64,000 nucleotides of DNA from REEB509 sp049314555 (GTDB taxonomy: Bacteria > Pseudomonadota > Alphaproteobacteria > Caulobacterales > Aquidulcibacteraceae): positions 1 to 64,000 of the forward strand of contig JBMOEW010000011.1 in NCBI GenBank assembly GCA_049314555.1, read 5' to 3'. Position 1 is the stretch's first letter; each line of letters starts with the position of its first letter. Made by a program: the position numbers and the translations under genes. The notes beneath the pieces are model-generated. The model was not told the origin of the DNA. It did not search any database and saw only the letters and a program-made list of their open reading frames with translations. This document shows, in pieces, positions 33,041 through 42,316 of the stretch.

Positions 33041-34483
33041 ATGGCTGAGGACGGCTTGGCTGGCGGGCCTCGGACGCGCGCGCAGGCGATTGGCTTTGTG
33101 GGTGGACCTGTGCTCGCGCTTATCATCGCGTTGATGCCAAGTCCGGAAGGGATGGGCCCGGAGGCGCAAAGGGTGGCCGCCTTGGCCGTGCTGATGGCCG
33201 TGTGGTGGGCCACTGAGGCCGTGCCGATCGCTGCGACGTCTTTACTGCCTTTGGCCGTGATTCCACTTATTGGGGCCGGTAGTGCGCGCGAAGCCGGCGC
33301 GCCGTACGGCGATCCGATTGTGTTGCTGCTGATGGGCGGCTCGATGCTGGCGGTGGGCATTGAGCGGTGGGGCTTGCATCGGCGCCTGGCCCTTGGGGCG
33401 TTGAGCCAGCTTGGGCCAAGCACGCATTTCTTGGTGTTCGCTTTCATGGGCGTGACAGCGTTTTTGTCGATGTGGATTTCAAACACCGCCACGGCGCTGA
33501 TGATGATGCCTATTGCGCTTTCTGTGGCGGCGGCTGCGGGCGGTGACCGGCGGTTTACCCAGGCGATGGTGCTGGGCGTTGCCTATGCGGCGACGATCGG
33601 TGGTGTGGCGACGCCGATTGGCACCCCGACCAACCTGATCGCGATGGGTTGGATCAATGAGGAACTGGGCCAAAGCGTTAGTTTTGGCGATTGGGTTTCG
33701 ATCGGTTTGCCGGCGATGTTGCTGCTGCTGCCGGGGGCCTGGTTTGTGGTGACGCGCGGGGTTGTGGCCAACAAGGGCGGGGCCGCGGCAATAGACGAAA
33801 TCCGCACGGAATACAAAGCGCTGGGGCCAATGAGTGCGCCGGAAGTGCGCGTGCTTATCGTGTTTGGGGTGGTAATCGGGCTTTGGGTTTGCGGGGAGTA
33901 TCTGCGCAATGGGCTTGGCTTAAAGGGCGTGACCGATACCGGGATCGTCATCGCCGGGGCCATCGCGATGATGTTGGTGCCGGCTGGCAGAACTGCGCCT
34001 GGGCGATCGTTGGTGGCGTGGGACGAGGCGGCGAAAATCCCATGGGCTGTGATCTTGTTGTTTGGCGGAGGCATTAGCCTGGCCGAAGCCATGGAACGAA
34101 CCGGACTTGCGGCCTGGATCGGCGATCAAATGGGCGTCCTTGCCGGGGCACCGGCGTTGATGCTGGCGTTCTGTGTGGTGGCCTTGGTGATTGTGTTGAC
34201 CGAGTTCATGAGCAATGTGGCCACCATCACGATGATGTTGCCGATCCTGGGTGCGCTTTCGACGGCGGCAGGCGTTGATCCGATCGTGCTGATTGTGCCC
34301 GCAGCGATTGCCGCTTCCTGCGGGTTCATGATGCCGGCGGGCACGGGGCCGAATGCGGTTGCCTTCGCCACCGGGCAGGCGCGGGTATCTGCCATGATGG
34401 GACGCGGGTTTTGGGTTAACCTGTTGGCGCTGATCTTGATGACCGCGGTGGGGCTATGGTTGGCGCCCCTTGTGCTCGGCTAG
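33041..34483 (+). CDS. SLC13/DASS-family sodium:anion symporter
   Basis: 480-residue inner-membrane transporter with about 11 hydrophobic segments. The two substrate/sodium hairpins are visible as SNTATALMMMP and SNVATITMMLP, and the SLC13 signature lies in ASCGFMMPAGTGPNAV. Substrates of the family are di- and tricarboxylates or sulfate; which one is unknown. ATG 33041 starts the soluble N-terminus. Its 3' end overlaps the convergent PNPOx-fold gene by 30 nt. Confidence 0.92.
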   Translation: MAEDGLAGGPRTRAQAIGFVGGPVLALIIALMPSPEGMGPEAQRVAALAVLMAVWWATEAVPIAATSLLPLAVIPLIGAGSAREAGAPYGDPIVLLLMGGSMLAVGIERWGLHRRLALGALSQLGPSTHFLVFAFMGVTAFLSMWISNTATALMMMPIALSVAAAAGGDRRFTQAMVLGVAYAATIGGVATPIGTPTNLIAMGWINEELGQSVSFGDWVSIGLPAMLLLLPGAWFVVTRGVVANKGGAAAIDEIRTEYKALGPMSAPEVRVLIVFGVVIGLWVCGEYLRNGLGLKGVTDTGIVIAGAIAMMLVPAGRTAPGRSLVAWDEAAKIPWAVILLFGGGISLAEAMERTGLAAWIGDQMGVLAGAPALMLAFCVVALVIVLTEFMSNVATITMMLPILGALSTAAGVDPIVLIVPAAIAASCGFMMPAGTGPNAVAFATGQARVSAMMGRGFWVNLLALILMTAVGLWLAPLVLG

Positions 34484-35092
34484 TGCTGCTCGCAAAGCCG
34501 CGTTTTCGGCTTCCAGATCCGCTAGGCGTTGGCGGATTGGGGCGAGGGCCTCGGCAAGTTCCGCCTCTGAAAAGCGCGGGGTGATATGCTGGGGGCAATT
34601 CCAGTCCAGACCTTCCACCTTCACCAGGTACGCCCGTTCTGGAACCGCCTTGTAGCCTTGCAGGGCCAAGCGCTGCATAAGGGCTTTGTCTTCAGCCATC
34701 GTTACGGATGTGATCTGGCCGAGCGCCTTCAATCGGGATTTGTTTGGAAAATCCATGAAGATAAAGGCCGCGCGCTGATTGCCGGCCAAGTTTCCTAGCG
34801 AGATGTATTGGCGATTTCCGCGGAAGTCCGGGAAAGCGAAATGGTCTTTGTCCAGAACCTGGATGAAGCCCGGCGGGCCGCCGCGATGTTGGACGTAGGG
34901 CCAACCGGTTTCTGAGACCGTGGCCATAAAGAAATGGTCCCGCGCAGCCAGGAAGGCGGCTTCAGCTGGGCCAAGGCGGAAATCGCGATCCGATTGTTTT
35001 TCCGCTTCGGCATAGGCGGCCCTTGAGCCGTGCTCTTCTTGCGCGGTTTTCACGGCCGGCGTGAACGCAATTTCTGCAAACCGATAGACCAT
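34454..35092 (-). CDS. Pyridoxamine-5'-phosphate-oxidase-fold protein with coiled-coil tail
   Basis: 212 residues. The split-barrel flavin fold shows in FMATVSETGWPYVQHRGGPPGF, FPDFRGNRQYISLGNL and AFIFMDFPNKSRLKALGQ. Residues 175-212 form a charged, heptad-like helix (LAEALAPIRQRLADLEAEN) that may be a coiled coil. True PdxH activity is unlikely; family members bind FMN, F420 or heme. ATG 35092 is divergent from the DUF188 gene by 80 nt. Confidence 0.87.
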   Translation of the reverse strand: MVYRFAEIAFTPAVKTAQEEHGSRAAYAEAEKQSDRDFRLGPAEAAFLAARDHFFMATVSETGWPYVQHRGGPPGFIQVLDKDHFAFPDFRGNRQYISLGNLAGNQRAAFIFMDFPNKSRLKALGQITSVTMAEDKALMQRLALQGYKAVPERAYLVKVEGLDWNCPQHITPRFSEAELAEALAPIRQRLADLEAENAALRAALAEHKGRQP

Positions 35093-35172
35093 GTGTGGAA
35101 CCTCAATGCCGTTGAGTTCGCAGCGCCGTTGGCAATCGTTACATTCGCGAGGTTGGCGCGCTAGTCTGGCGC

Positions 35173-35634
35173 ATGACCGCTTTTCCGCCCCCTACCCTGT
35201 TTGTCGACGCTGACGCCTGCCCGGTGAAGGAAGAAATCTATAAGGTTGGGCGTCGTTACCAGTGTGGCGTGATCGTGGTGGCGAATGCCTTCATTCGCAC
35301 GCCGCCTGATGTGCGACTGGTGGTTGTGGATGCGGGGCCAGACGCCGCCGACGATTGGATCGCTGTAAACATGGCTGCCTTCGACATCGTGATCACCAAT
35401 GACATCCCACTTGCCGATCGGGCTCTGAAAGCTCAAGGCATCGCCCTTGGCACAACAGGAAAAATGTTTACCGAGGCGTCGATTGGCGCGGCGCTGGCGC
35501 AACGCGCGTTGATGGAGCATCTGCGGTCGTTTGGCGAAATGACGGGCGGACCAAAGCCGTTTTCGCCGGCGGATCGTTCGCGCTTTCTATCTGCTTTGGA
35601 TGCCGCAGTGCAGCGGGCGCGGCAGCGGCGCTAG
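35173..35634 (+). CDS. DUF188 (YaiI/YqxD, UPF0178) family protein
   Basis: 153 residues. Conserved LFVDADACPVK at the N-terminus, VDAGPDAADDWI in the middle and VITNDIPLADRAL plus GTTGKMFTEASIG define the family, which has a PIN-like fold with clustered acidic residues; its activity is unknown. ATG 35173. It ends about 57 nt before polA on the same strand, so a shared transcript is plausible. Confidence 0.93.
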   Translation: MTAFPPPTLFVDADACPVKEEIYKVGRRYQCGVIVVANAFIRTPPDVRLVVVDAGPDAADDWIAVNMAAFDIVITNDIPLADRALKAQGIALGTTGKMFTEASIGAALAQRALMEHLRSFGEMTGGPKPFSPADRSRFLSALDAAVQRARQRR

Positions 35635-35691
35635 CGGCGTTTTTGCCTGGGGCCTTGCTGGAAGCGCGTGCGGGCGTCCATAACGCTCTGC

Positions 35692-38508
35692 ATGACGATG
35701 CCCTTTGACACCTCTTCGCGCCTGTTTTTGATCGACGGCTCTGGCTACATCTTTCGGGCCTATCACGCGTTGCCGCCGTTGACGCGGGCCAGCGACGGCA
35801 TGCCGGTTGGGGCGGTTTCCGGCTTCTGCAATATGATCTGGAAGTTTCTGGAGGACATGAAGGTTGGAGAACGGCCGACCCATCTGGCCGTCATTTTTGA
35901 TCGCAGCGAGAACAGTTTTCGCAAGAAACTCTACCCGCAATACAAGGCGAACCGGCCGCCTCCGCCGGAGGATTTGGTGCCGCAGTTCCAGTTGATCCGG
36001 GAGGCGACGCGGGCTTTTGGGCTGCCGGCGGTTGATCTTGAAGGATACGAAGCGGACGATTTGATTGCGACTTACGCCCGCGACGCGGCGGCAAAGGGGG
36101 CCCGGGTGGAGATCGTTTCCTCCGACAAGGACTTGATGCAATTGATCGATGGCGAGCGGATCTTTTTGTTTGATCCGATGAAGCAAAAGCCGTTGGGCCT
36201 GGACGCCGTGCTTGAGAAGTTTGGTGTGTCTCCTGAAAAGGTGATCGACGTGCAGGCGCTGATGGGCGACAGCGTTGACAACGTGCCAGGCGCGCCGGGG
36301 ATTGGGCCGAAAACAGCGGCGGAACTGATCACCACCTTTGGTACTTTGGACGAGGTGTTGGCGCGGACTGCGGAGATCAAGCAACCCAAGCGGCGCGAAG
36401 CCTTAGAGCAGAATGCGGATTTGATCCGGATCTCAAAACTGCTGGTGACCCTGAAGGACGACGTGGCTGTGGAACACACGGCGGAAAGCTTCGCCGTCAA
36501 AGATTTCGATCATGCGGCGTTGCTGACCTTTCTGGAGGCTATGGAATTTCGGACCCTGACGCGGCGCGTGCGGGAGGATATGGCGAAGGAGGGCCTTGAT
36601 GTGCCAGCGCCGGCAGAGGGTCTGGGCGGCGGGCCGGGCGAGCAGGCGGCGATCGATCGATCCCTCTACACCACGGTGACAACTCTTGCGGGGCTGCAGG
36701 CCTGGGTGGCGGAGGCGACCGCCGCTGGGGTGGTGGCTGTAGATACTGAAACCACAAGCCTTGATGTGATGCGCGCGAAGCTGGTCGGGGTTTCGCTGGC
36801 GGTGGGTCCTGGGCGGGCGTGTTATGTGCCGCTTTCGCACGTTGACCCAAATGCTGGCGATGACTTGTTTGCCGATAACAAGCCGGCACCGGATCAAATT
36901 CCGATGAACGCCGCGCTTGCTCAGTTGAAGCCGCTGCTGGAAGCGCCCGCCGTGCTGAAGGTGGGCCAGAATCTCAAATACGATATGTCGATCTTGGCGC
37001 GCGTCGGGATCAGGGTTGCCCCGATCGACGATACGATGCTGATCTCCTATGCCCTGGCGGCGGGCCTGCATGGGCACGGCATGGACGAGCTGAGCGAGCG
37101 GCATTTGGGGCATGTGCCGATCCCGTTTTCGGAGGTCGCGGGCAAAGGAAAGACGCTTGTCACATTTGACCGCGTGGCGATTGACCGCGCGACGGCCTAC
37201 GCCGCTGAAGATGCGGACGTGACTTTCCGCCTGTGGGCGAAGCTAAAGCCGGAGTTGGCAAGGCAAAGCTGTTTGACGGTCTATGAAACGTTGGAACGTC
37301 CGCTGCCGGAGGTTTTGGCAGAGATGGAGCGCGCGGGCATCAAGGTGGACAGGGACGAGCTGTCGCGCATGTCTGGCGAATTTGCGCAGCGGATGGCGGC
37401 CATGGAGGACGAGGCCAAGCAGATTGCGGGGCGCGACTTCAATATCGGATCACCCAAGCAGCTTGGCGAGATCTTGTTTGACGAGATGAAGTTGGAGGGC
37501 GGCTCCAAAACCAAGACCGGTGCTTGGGGCACAGATGCGTCGGTGCTGGAAACCCTTGCCGCGCAGGGGCATGCGCTGCCCAAGGTGATCCTGGATTGGC
37601 GCCAGCTGCAAAAGCTGCGCTCCACTTACACCGAGGCGCTGAAGGACGCGATCAATCCGCAGACGGGTCGGGTGCACACCTCTTTTGCCATGGCGGCCAC
37701 TACGACTGGGCGGCTGTCCAGCAGCGATCCCAACCTGCAGAACATCCCGATCCGCAGCGAGGAGGGGCGGCGCATCCGCGAGGCCTTCATCGCCGAGCCG
37801 GGGCATCTGTTGGTGAGTGCAGACTATTCGCAGATCGAGCTGCGATTGCTGGCCCATGTTGGTGATGTGCCGCAATTGAAAAAGGCGTTTGCAGACGGGC
37901 TTGATATTCACGCCATGACGGCGTCCGAGATGTTCGGCGTTCCCATTGCGGGGATGGATCCGATGGTGCGCCGGCAAGCAAAAGCCATCAATTTCGGCAT
38001 CATTTATGGCATCTCTGCCTTTGGTCTTGCGAATAACCTAGGCATAGATCAAAAAGAGGCGGCCGTGTACATTAAACAATACTTTGAGCGTTTCCCTGGC
38101 ATTCGCGCCTACATGGAAGATACAAAGGCGTATGCTCGGGCGAACGGCTACGTCAAGACGATCTTCGGGCGACGGTGCTGGGTGGCCGGGATCAAAAGCA
38201 AGACCCCTGCCGAGCGCGCCTTTGCGGAGCGCCAAGCCATCAATGCGCCACTCCAAGGGGCCGCCGCGGACATTATTCGCCGGGCCATGGTGCGGCTGCC
38301 GGCGGCACTGGCGTCGGCTGGGCTGCGCGCCAAGATGTTGCTGCAGGTGCACGACGAGTTGGTCTTCGAAGTGCCGGAGGCCGAAGCTGCGGCGACCAGC
38401 GCTTTAGTCAAACAGGTGATGGAAGTTGCTGCGGAACCGGCGGTTTCGTTGTCGATCCCGCTGACCGTAGAAGCCAAGGCCGCGAAGACCTGGGGGCAGG
38501 CTCATTGA
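35692..38508 (+). CDS. polA: DNA polymerase I
   Basis: 938 residues, three-domain enzyme for Okazaki-fragment maturation and repair. The 5' nuclease comes first (FLIDGSGYIFRAYH, FDRSENSFR, SDKDLMQLI). The 3'-5' exonuclease has an intact VAVDTETTSLD Asp-Glu motif, so proofreading is probably retained. The polymerase domain has SADYSQIELRLLAHV (motif A), RRQAKAINFGIIYGISAFGL (motif B) and LLQVHDELVFEVP (motif C). Start 35692 (MTMPFDTS) or 35698 are equally good. It overlaps the convergent hydrolase gene by 7 nt. Confidence 0.97.
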   Translation: MTMPFDTSSRLFLIDGSGYIFRAYHALPPLTRASDGMPVGAVSGFCNMIWKFLEDMKVGERPTHLAVIFDRSENSFRKKLYPQYKANRPPPPEDLVPQFQLIREATRAFGLPAVDLEGYEADDLIATYARDAAAKGARVEIVSSDKDLMQLIDGERIFLFDPMKQKPLGLDAVLEKFGVSPEKVIDVQALMGDSVDNVPGAPGIGPKTAAELITTFGTLDEVLARTAEIKQPKRREALEQNADLIRISKLLVTLKDDVAVEHTAESFAVKDFDHAALLTFLEAMEFRTLTRRVREDMAKEGLDVPAPAEGLGGGPGEQAAIDRSLYTTVTTLAGLQAWVAEATAAGVVAVDTETTSLDVMRAKLVGVSLAVGPGRACYVPLSHVDPNAGDDLFADNKPAPDQIPMNAALAQLKPLLEAPAVLKVGQNLKYDMSILARVGIRVAPIDDTMLISYALAAGLHGHGMDELSERHLGHVPIPFSEVAGKGKTLVTFDRVAIDRATAYAAEDADVTFRLWAKLKPELARQSCLTVYETLERPLPEVLAEMERAGIKVDRDELSRMSGEFAQRMAAMEDEAKQIAGRDFNIGSPKQLGEILFDEMKLEGGSKTKTGAWGTDASVLETLAAQGHALPKVILDWRQLQKLRSTYTEALKDAINPQTGRVHTSFAMAATTTGRLSSSDPNLQNIPIRSEEGRRIREAFIAEPGHLLVSADYSQIELRLLAHVGDVPQLKKAFADGLDIHAMTASEMFGVPIAGMDPMVRRQAKAINFGIIYGISAFGLANNLGIDQKEAAVYIKQYFERFPGIRAYMEDTKAYARANGYVKTIFGRRCWVAGIKSKTPAERAFAERQAINAPLQGAAADIIRRAMVRLPAALASAGLRAKMLLQVHDELVFEVPEAEAAATSALVKQVMEVAAEPAVSLSIPLTVEAKAAKTWGQAH

Positions 38509-39548
38509 CCGGTTTCGAGGGGCGCGCGGATTCGTTCCAATATACCCGACGCCGCCGCCCCAGGTGAGGCTTCCGATTTGCTTCTCGCTAAGCATATCAA
38601 GTCGGCGAGGTCTTTGATAATTGTCTTGTTGTCCCAATAACCTGCGTGCGCCCCTCTGATATCGAACATCCAGTTGAAGTACTTTACCTCTATAGCTTCA
38701 ACAAGCGCCTGATACTTGGCGTTGATGGTTCCAAGCGGGAATCCAAGAACATCACCCCTGTGGTAGTAGTTGCGCCACGCATTCCTGTTTTCAGCCTTAA
38801 GGGCCTTTGCGAACTCTGGAAGGCTTGCGGAAGGCACCGCCACAGGTCGCACTTCGGCCGGGTCAGTAGCGAATGCAAATGCCGGAATATTGCACCCAAA
38901 CGTTACGATCGCCGCGAGCGTTTCTCCACGCTCCATAGCCGTTCCTCTCACGATGCCCAAGGCCTTATCGCGCTTGGCATTGTTGTCGTGTGCCAGATCG
39001 GAAAAATAACAATTTACTACCTGACCGCCAAACGAATGCGCACATATAATCAATGGGGAGTTCGGCTCGACCCGCGACGCCAGGTTTGAAAGTGATCGCC
39101 GCATGGAATCGTTCACGCGATCGTACGTGGTATCCATTTGCTGACGCTCAGTTCGATCGATCGCTTCGCAAAAATCGAAGGCGCGCTTCCTGTTGTCGCG
39201 ATCTAGGTCCTGGTAGGCAGCTGCATCGGCCAAAGCACGAAGTACAATGCTGCGGATGCCCTGTCGTCTCACGGATTTTCCGTGAAAGACTTGATTATTG
39301 ATGTCAGCTTCAGGCTGCCCGCTTTTCGTCAGGGCCCCCCAAAACACTTCTTCGAAGCAGACATCATGGGGTTCGGTTATGCCATAGCTTTTCAAGAGTT
39401 TAGATTTGAGGCGCTTTCTAAACTTCTCCGAGTAGTTGGCCCGGCTGGTACCGATGCCGTGAACAATGAGCACGCCGACTTTTGCCGGGTTAACCTTGTC
39501 CCTCAAGTTGAGTGACCCAGAATCTGGTAGAACTGTAGAATCTGGCAT
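38502..39548 (-). CDS. Alpha/beta-hydrolase-like protein, possibly imported
   Basis: 348 residues. VGVLIVHGIGTSRANY is the oxyanion-side HG motif, and IICAHSFGGQVVNCYF holds a nucleophile-elbow Ser in an AHSFGG context; an acid and His candidates lie downstream (YHRGDVLGF). Lipase-like or esterase-like activity is possible, but the family is not named. ATG 39548 has GGGGAGG upstream and is chosen over two earlier ATGs. GC content drops here (sampled 60-nt rows have 25, 36, 28 and 25 G+C, against 40 in a polA row), suggesting horizontal gain. No mobility genes remain nearby. Confidence 0.75.
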   Translation of the reverse strand: MPDSTVLPDSGSLNLRDKVNPAKVGVLIVHGIGTSRANYSEKFRKRLKSKLLKSYGITEPHDVCFEEVFWGALTKSGQPEADINNQVFHGKSVRRQGIRSIVLRALADAAAYQDLDRDNRKRAFDFCEAIDRTERQQMDTTYDRVNDSMRRSLSNLASRVEPNSPLIICAHSFGGQVVNCYFSDLAHDNNAKRDKALGIVRGTAMERGETLAAIVTFGCNIPAFAFATDPAEVRPVAVPSASLPEFAKALKAENRNAWRNYYHRGDVLGFPLGTINAKYQALVEAIEVKYFNWMFDIRGAHAGYWDNKTIIKDLADLICLARSKSEASPGAAASGILERIRAPLETGQ

Positions 39549-39851
39549 CTGAACGCCTCCCCAAAGGCCCCATGTCGATTTGTTCATTAACCACTTTTCC
39601 TTAGCAGAACACAACTCACTTTGAAGTCATTCACTAAGTCCTTTTGAGTCCTTGGCGGCACAATCGGCCATATTGGCCATGCGCTCCTTTTCGAGGATTG
39701 GCGCTGAGCGGAGACGGCGGGTTTGCGGGCCGTCTTCCCCGTCGGCCTGCGACAGAGTGGTGAATCTGCGCGGCGCTGAGCGCATCGCTTTGCAACTTGG
39801 CCAGACGCGCCCTATTCTCCCTTCTCTGTTTTTTGGAGCGACGCTTCACTC
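39549..39851. other. 303-nt intergenic region between divergent hydrolase and chvI genes
   Basis: Holds the divergent promoters. A compact hairpin GGCCA (39666-39670), TAT, TGGCC (39674-39678) lies in the middle. The left half keeps the lower-GC character of the hydrolase gene; the right half is typical of the genome. Short open frames here are not supported by composition or ribosome sites. I see no tRNA or known riboswitch. Confidence 0.5.
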
Positions 39852-40550
39852 ATGCCCACTATTGCCCTTGTCGATGATGACGAAAATATCCTGGCCAGCC
39901 TGAAGGTCTTCTTCGAGCAGGAGGGTTATGCCGTGCGGACCTACCATGACGGACAGGCGGCGCTGGCTGGGTTGGCCGATAGCCCGCCAGACGTGGCTAT
40001 TCTTGATATCAAAATGCCTAAGATGGACGGGGTCGAACTGCTCAAGCGTCTGCGGCAGACCTCGCAAGTGCCGGTGATTTTCTTGACGTCGAAAGACGAA
40101 GAGATGGACGAAGTGGTCGGCTTTACCGTTGGAGCGGACGACTACATCACAAAGCCCTTCTCGCAGCGTTTGCTGGGCGAGCGGGTGAAGGCGCTGTTGC
40201 GGCGCACCAAGGCTGGTGTGCCGGGCTCTCCTGAGTCCGGTGACAAAAAGCCTATCGTTCGGGGCGAGCTGGTGTTGGATCCCAACCGGCATGCCTGCGC
40301 CTGGAAGGGGGATACGGTTCGCCTGACCGTCACGGAGTTCCTGATCCTTCAGGCGTTGGCACAGCGGCCCGGCTATGTGAAAAGTCGTGACCAATTGATG
40401 GACGCAGCGTACGACGATCAAGTGTATGTCGACGACCGCACCATCGACAGCCATATCAAACGGTTGCGCAAGAAGTTCCGAGACGTAGATGGCGAATTCG
40501 ACGCAATCGAGACCCTTTATGGTGTCGGCTACCGCTACAACGAATCTTGA
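39852..40550 (+). CDS. chvI: OmpR-family response regulator ChvI
   Basis: 232 residues. Receiver domain with VDDDENI acidic pocket, phosphoacceptor Asp52 in AILDIKMPKMDG, and Lys in FLTSKD and the KPF switch; winged-helix output domain from about 130 with SHIKRLRKKFRDVD. Partner of the overlapping chvG kinase. In alphaproteobacteria this pair controls envelope, acid and host-interaction responses. Its location next to chvG, EIIA and HPr supports the specific name rather than generic OmpR. Confidence 0.93.
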   Translation: MPTIALVDDDENILASLKVFFEQEGYAVRTYHDGQAALAGLADSPPDVAILDIKMPKMDGVELLKRLRQTSQVPVIFLTSKDEEMDEVVGFTVGADDYITKPFSQRLLGERVKALLRRTKAGVPGSPESGDKKPIVRGELVLDPNRHACAWKGDTVRLTVTEFLILQALAQRPGYVKSRDQLMDAAYDDQVYVDDRTIDSHIKRLRKKFRDVDGEFDAIETLYGVGYRYNES

Positions 40551-42174
40551 GCGGCCAATTCGGGGCCTGTTTGCTTCTCGCATCGCGCGGACGATCTTCC
40601 TGGCCAATCTGGTTGGTCTGGTCGCGCTGACGGTTGGGGCGCTGCTGCTCTCTGAAACGCGCAACACCCTGACCCAGGCGCAGATCAGTGCGCTGCAGGT
40701 GCAAGGGGGCGTGATCGCCAATCTGTTGGTCGATGACGCTGTGATTGACCTGCAAACGCCGGGTCAACCGCCGTTTATCGATCGGGCGGCGGCGGGTCAG
40801 ACGCTGTTGAACCTGGCTCCGCAAACGGCTGCCCTTAAGGGCGATCCGTACCTTGGGCCGCGGATTACGATCATTGATGCTCAAGGTGTCGAGGTGGCGG
40901 ATACCGCAACGCTTCACGGCGACATCAACGAACAACCCTTGAGCCCGAGTGAGCAGCGCGCCCGAACACCGGTTGGGTCGTTCTTGACGTGGATTGGCAA
41001 GATGGGGGGCCGGCTCGAAACCTGGCGTCTCACGCCGTGGCGGCCAAATATCACGCTTGAACAAGAACGCGCGCAGGCGTTGGCCGGCGAAATGGCGGCG
41101 GGGCAGCGTCTGACTTCACAAGGGCAGCGGGTTATCTCTGTGACGATGCCGTTGCAGCGGGTTGGGTTTGTGGTTGGCGCGGTGACGTTGGAAAGCGCCG
41201 ATGTCGAACGAATCCTGGCGGCTGAGCGGTTGGCGCTGATCCCTTACGTGGTTGGGGCCGCCGTCGGTATTTTTCTCGCGTCTTTGGTGCTGGCGTTGAT
41301 GATCGCGCAACCGCTTCGGCGCCTGGCCGGGGAGGCTGACAAAGTGCGGGTGGGCAGCGCTGAGCGCTTGTTTGTGCCGGACGTTCGCCATCGCAAGGAT
41401 GAAATTGGCGAACTGGCGATGGCGCTTGAGGGCATGACCGGTGCCTTGGCTGACCGCATCGATGCTAACGAACAGTTCGCGGCGGACGTGAGCCACGAGA
41501 TCAAAAACCCGCTTACGTCTATTCGCTCGGCGGTGGAAACGGTTCGCCAAACGAACGACGACACGACACGCCAGCGGCTTTTGGGCGTGATCGCGCAGGA
41601 TGTCGGGCGGTTGGACCGGCTGATCACCGATATGACCCGGGCCAGTCGGATCGAGGCTGAAACCGCGCGGGGGGCGCTGGAGCGGGTCGATCTTGCCAAG
41701 CTGCTCAGCGATATCGCGGCCAGTTACGCGCTTTTGACAGACGGTCGCGCCAAGGTCAGCTATGAGGGCGATATTGCCGAGGCGGCTGTGATTGGACAGC
41801 CCGGCCCGATCGGGCAGGTTGTGCTTAACTTGATCGACAATGCGCGTTCGTTTGCGCCGACCGATGGCCACGTGAGGCTGAACGTAGGGGTGCTGCCCGT
41901 TCGGGACGGGGCGATCATTCGGCTTGTGGTGGAAGACGATGGGCCGGGGATTCCGGAGGCAAACCTGGAGGCCATCTTCCGCCGGTTTTACACGGATCGC
42001 CCGAAAGGCGCTGCGTTTGGGGGCAATTCCGGGCTCGGGCTTTCGATTGCGCGCCAAATTGTCGAGGCCCTGAACGGGCGGATCTATGCGGAGAACGTGC
42101 ATGTGCCGGGGGCGACGGCGTCTCAAGGTGCACGCCTGATCGTTGAATTGCCGGCAGCTCCGGCGAACAAGTGA
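40519..42174 (+). CDS. chvG: Sensor histidine kinase ChvG
   Basis: 551 residues. Membrane segment 1 at about 30-50, periplasmic stimulus domain with LLLSETRNTLTQAQISALQ, second membrane segment at about 245-265, HAMP, then the dimerisation domain with phospho-His326 in DVSHEIKNPLTSIRSA, and the ATPase with LIDNARSF N-box and GLGLSIARQI. Overlaps chvI by 32 nt if it starts at ATG 40519; a TTG at 40548 would make the genes nearly abut. In many relatives hprK follows, but it is absent here. Confidence 0.93.
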   Translation: MVSATATTNLERPIRGLFASRIARTIFLANLVGLVALTVGALLLSETRNTLTQAQISALQVQGGVIANLLVDDAVIDLQTPGQPPFIDRAAAGQTLLNLAPQTAALKGDPYLGPRITIIDAQGVEVADTATLHGDINEQPLSPSEQRARTPVGSFLTWIGKMGGRLETWRLTPWRPNITLEQERAQALAGEMAAGQRLTSQGQRVISVTMPLQRVGFVVGAVTLESADVERILAAERLALIPYVVGAAVGIFLASLVLALMIAQPLRRLAGEADKVRVGSAERLFVPDVRHRKDEIGELAMALEGMTGALADRIDANEQFAADVSHEIKNPLTSIRSAVETVRQTNDDTTRQRLLGVIAQDVGRLDRLITDMTRASRIEAETARGALERVDLAKLLSDIAASYALLTDGRAKVSYEGDIAEAAVIGQPGPIGQVVLNLIDNARSFAPTDGHVRLNVGVLPVRDGAIIRLVVEDDGPGIPEANLEAIFRRFYTDRPKGAAFGGNSGLGLSIARQIVEALNGRIYAENVHVPGATASQGARLIVELPAAPANK

Positions 42175-42316
42175 GACATTGGTGTCGCAGGCTGGCGCAA
42201 GGTGCAGCACGTTCTGCAAACTTCGCCTTTTCTTGCAGGTGCGAACAGCTAAATATCGTAACTTGAGCTTTCGATCCGGGGCCAGGTGGCCTGATGACCT
42301 TAAGGTGGAGCGCGGC

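Noticed and set aside
39634..39903. Small open frames in the hydrolase-chvI intergenic region
   Set aside because: No ribosome sites, Arg/Ser-rich translations, overlapping the start of chvI.
42175..42316. Degraded hprK between chvG and EIIA
   Set aside because: No Walker A motif or recognisable HprK fragment in any frame; the gap is too short.
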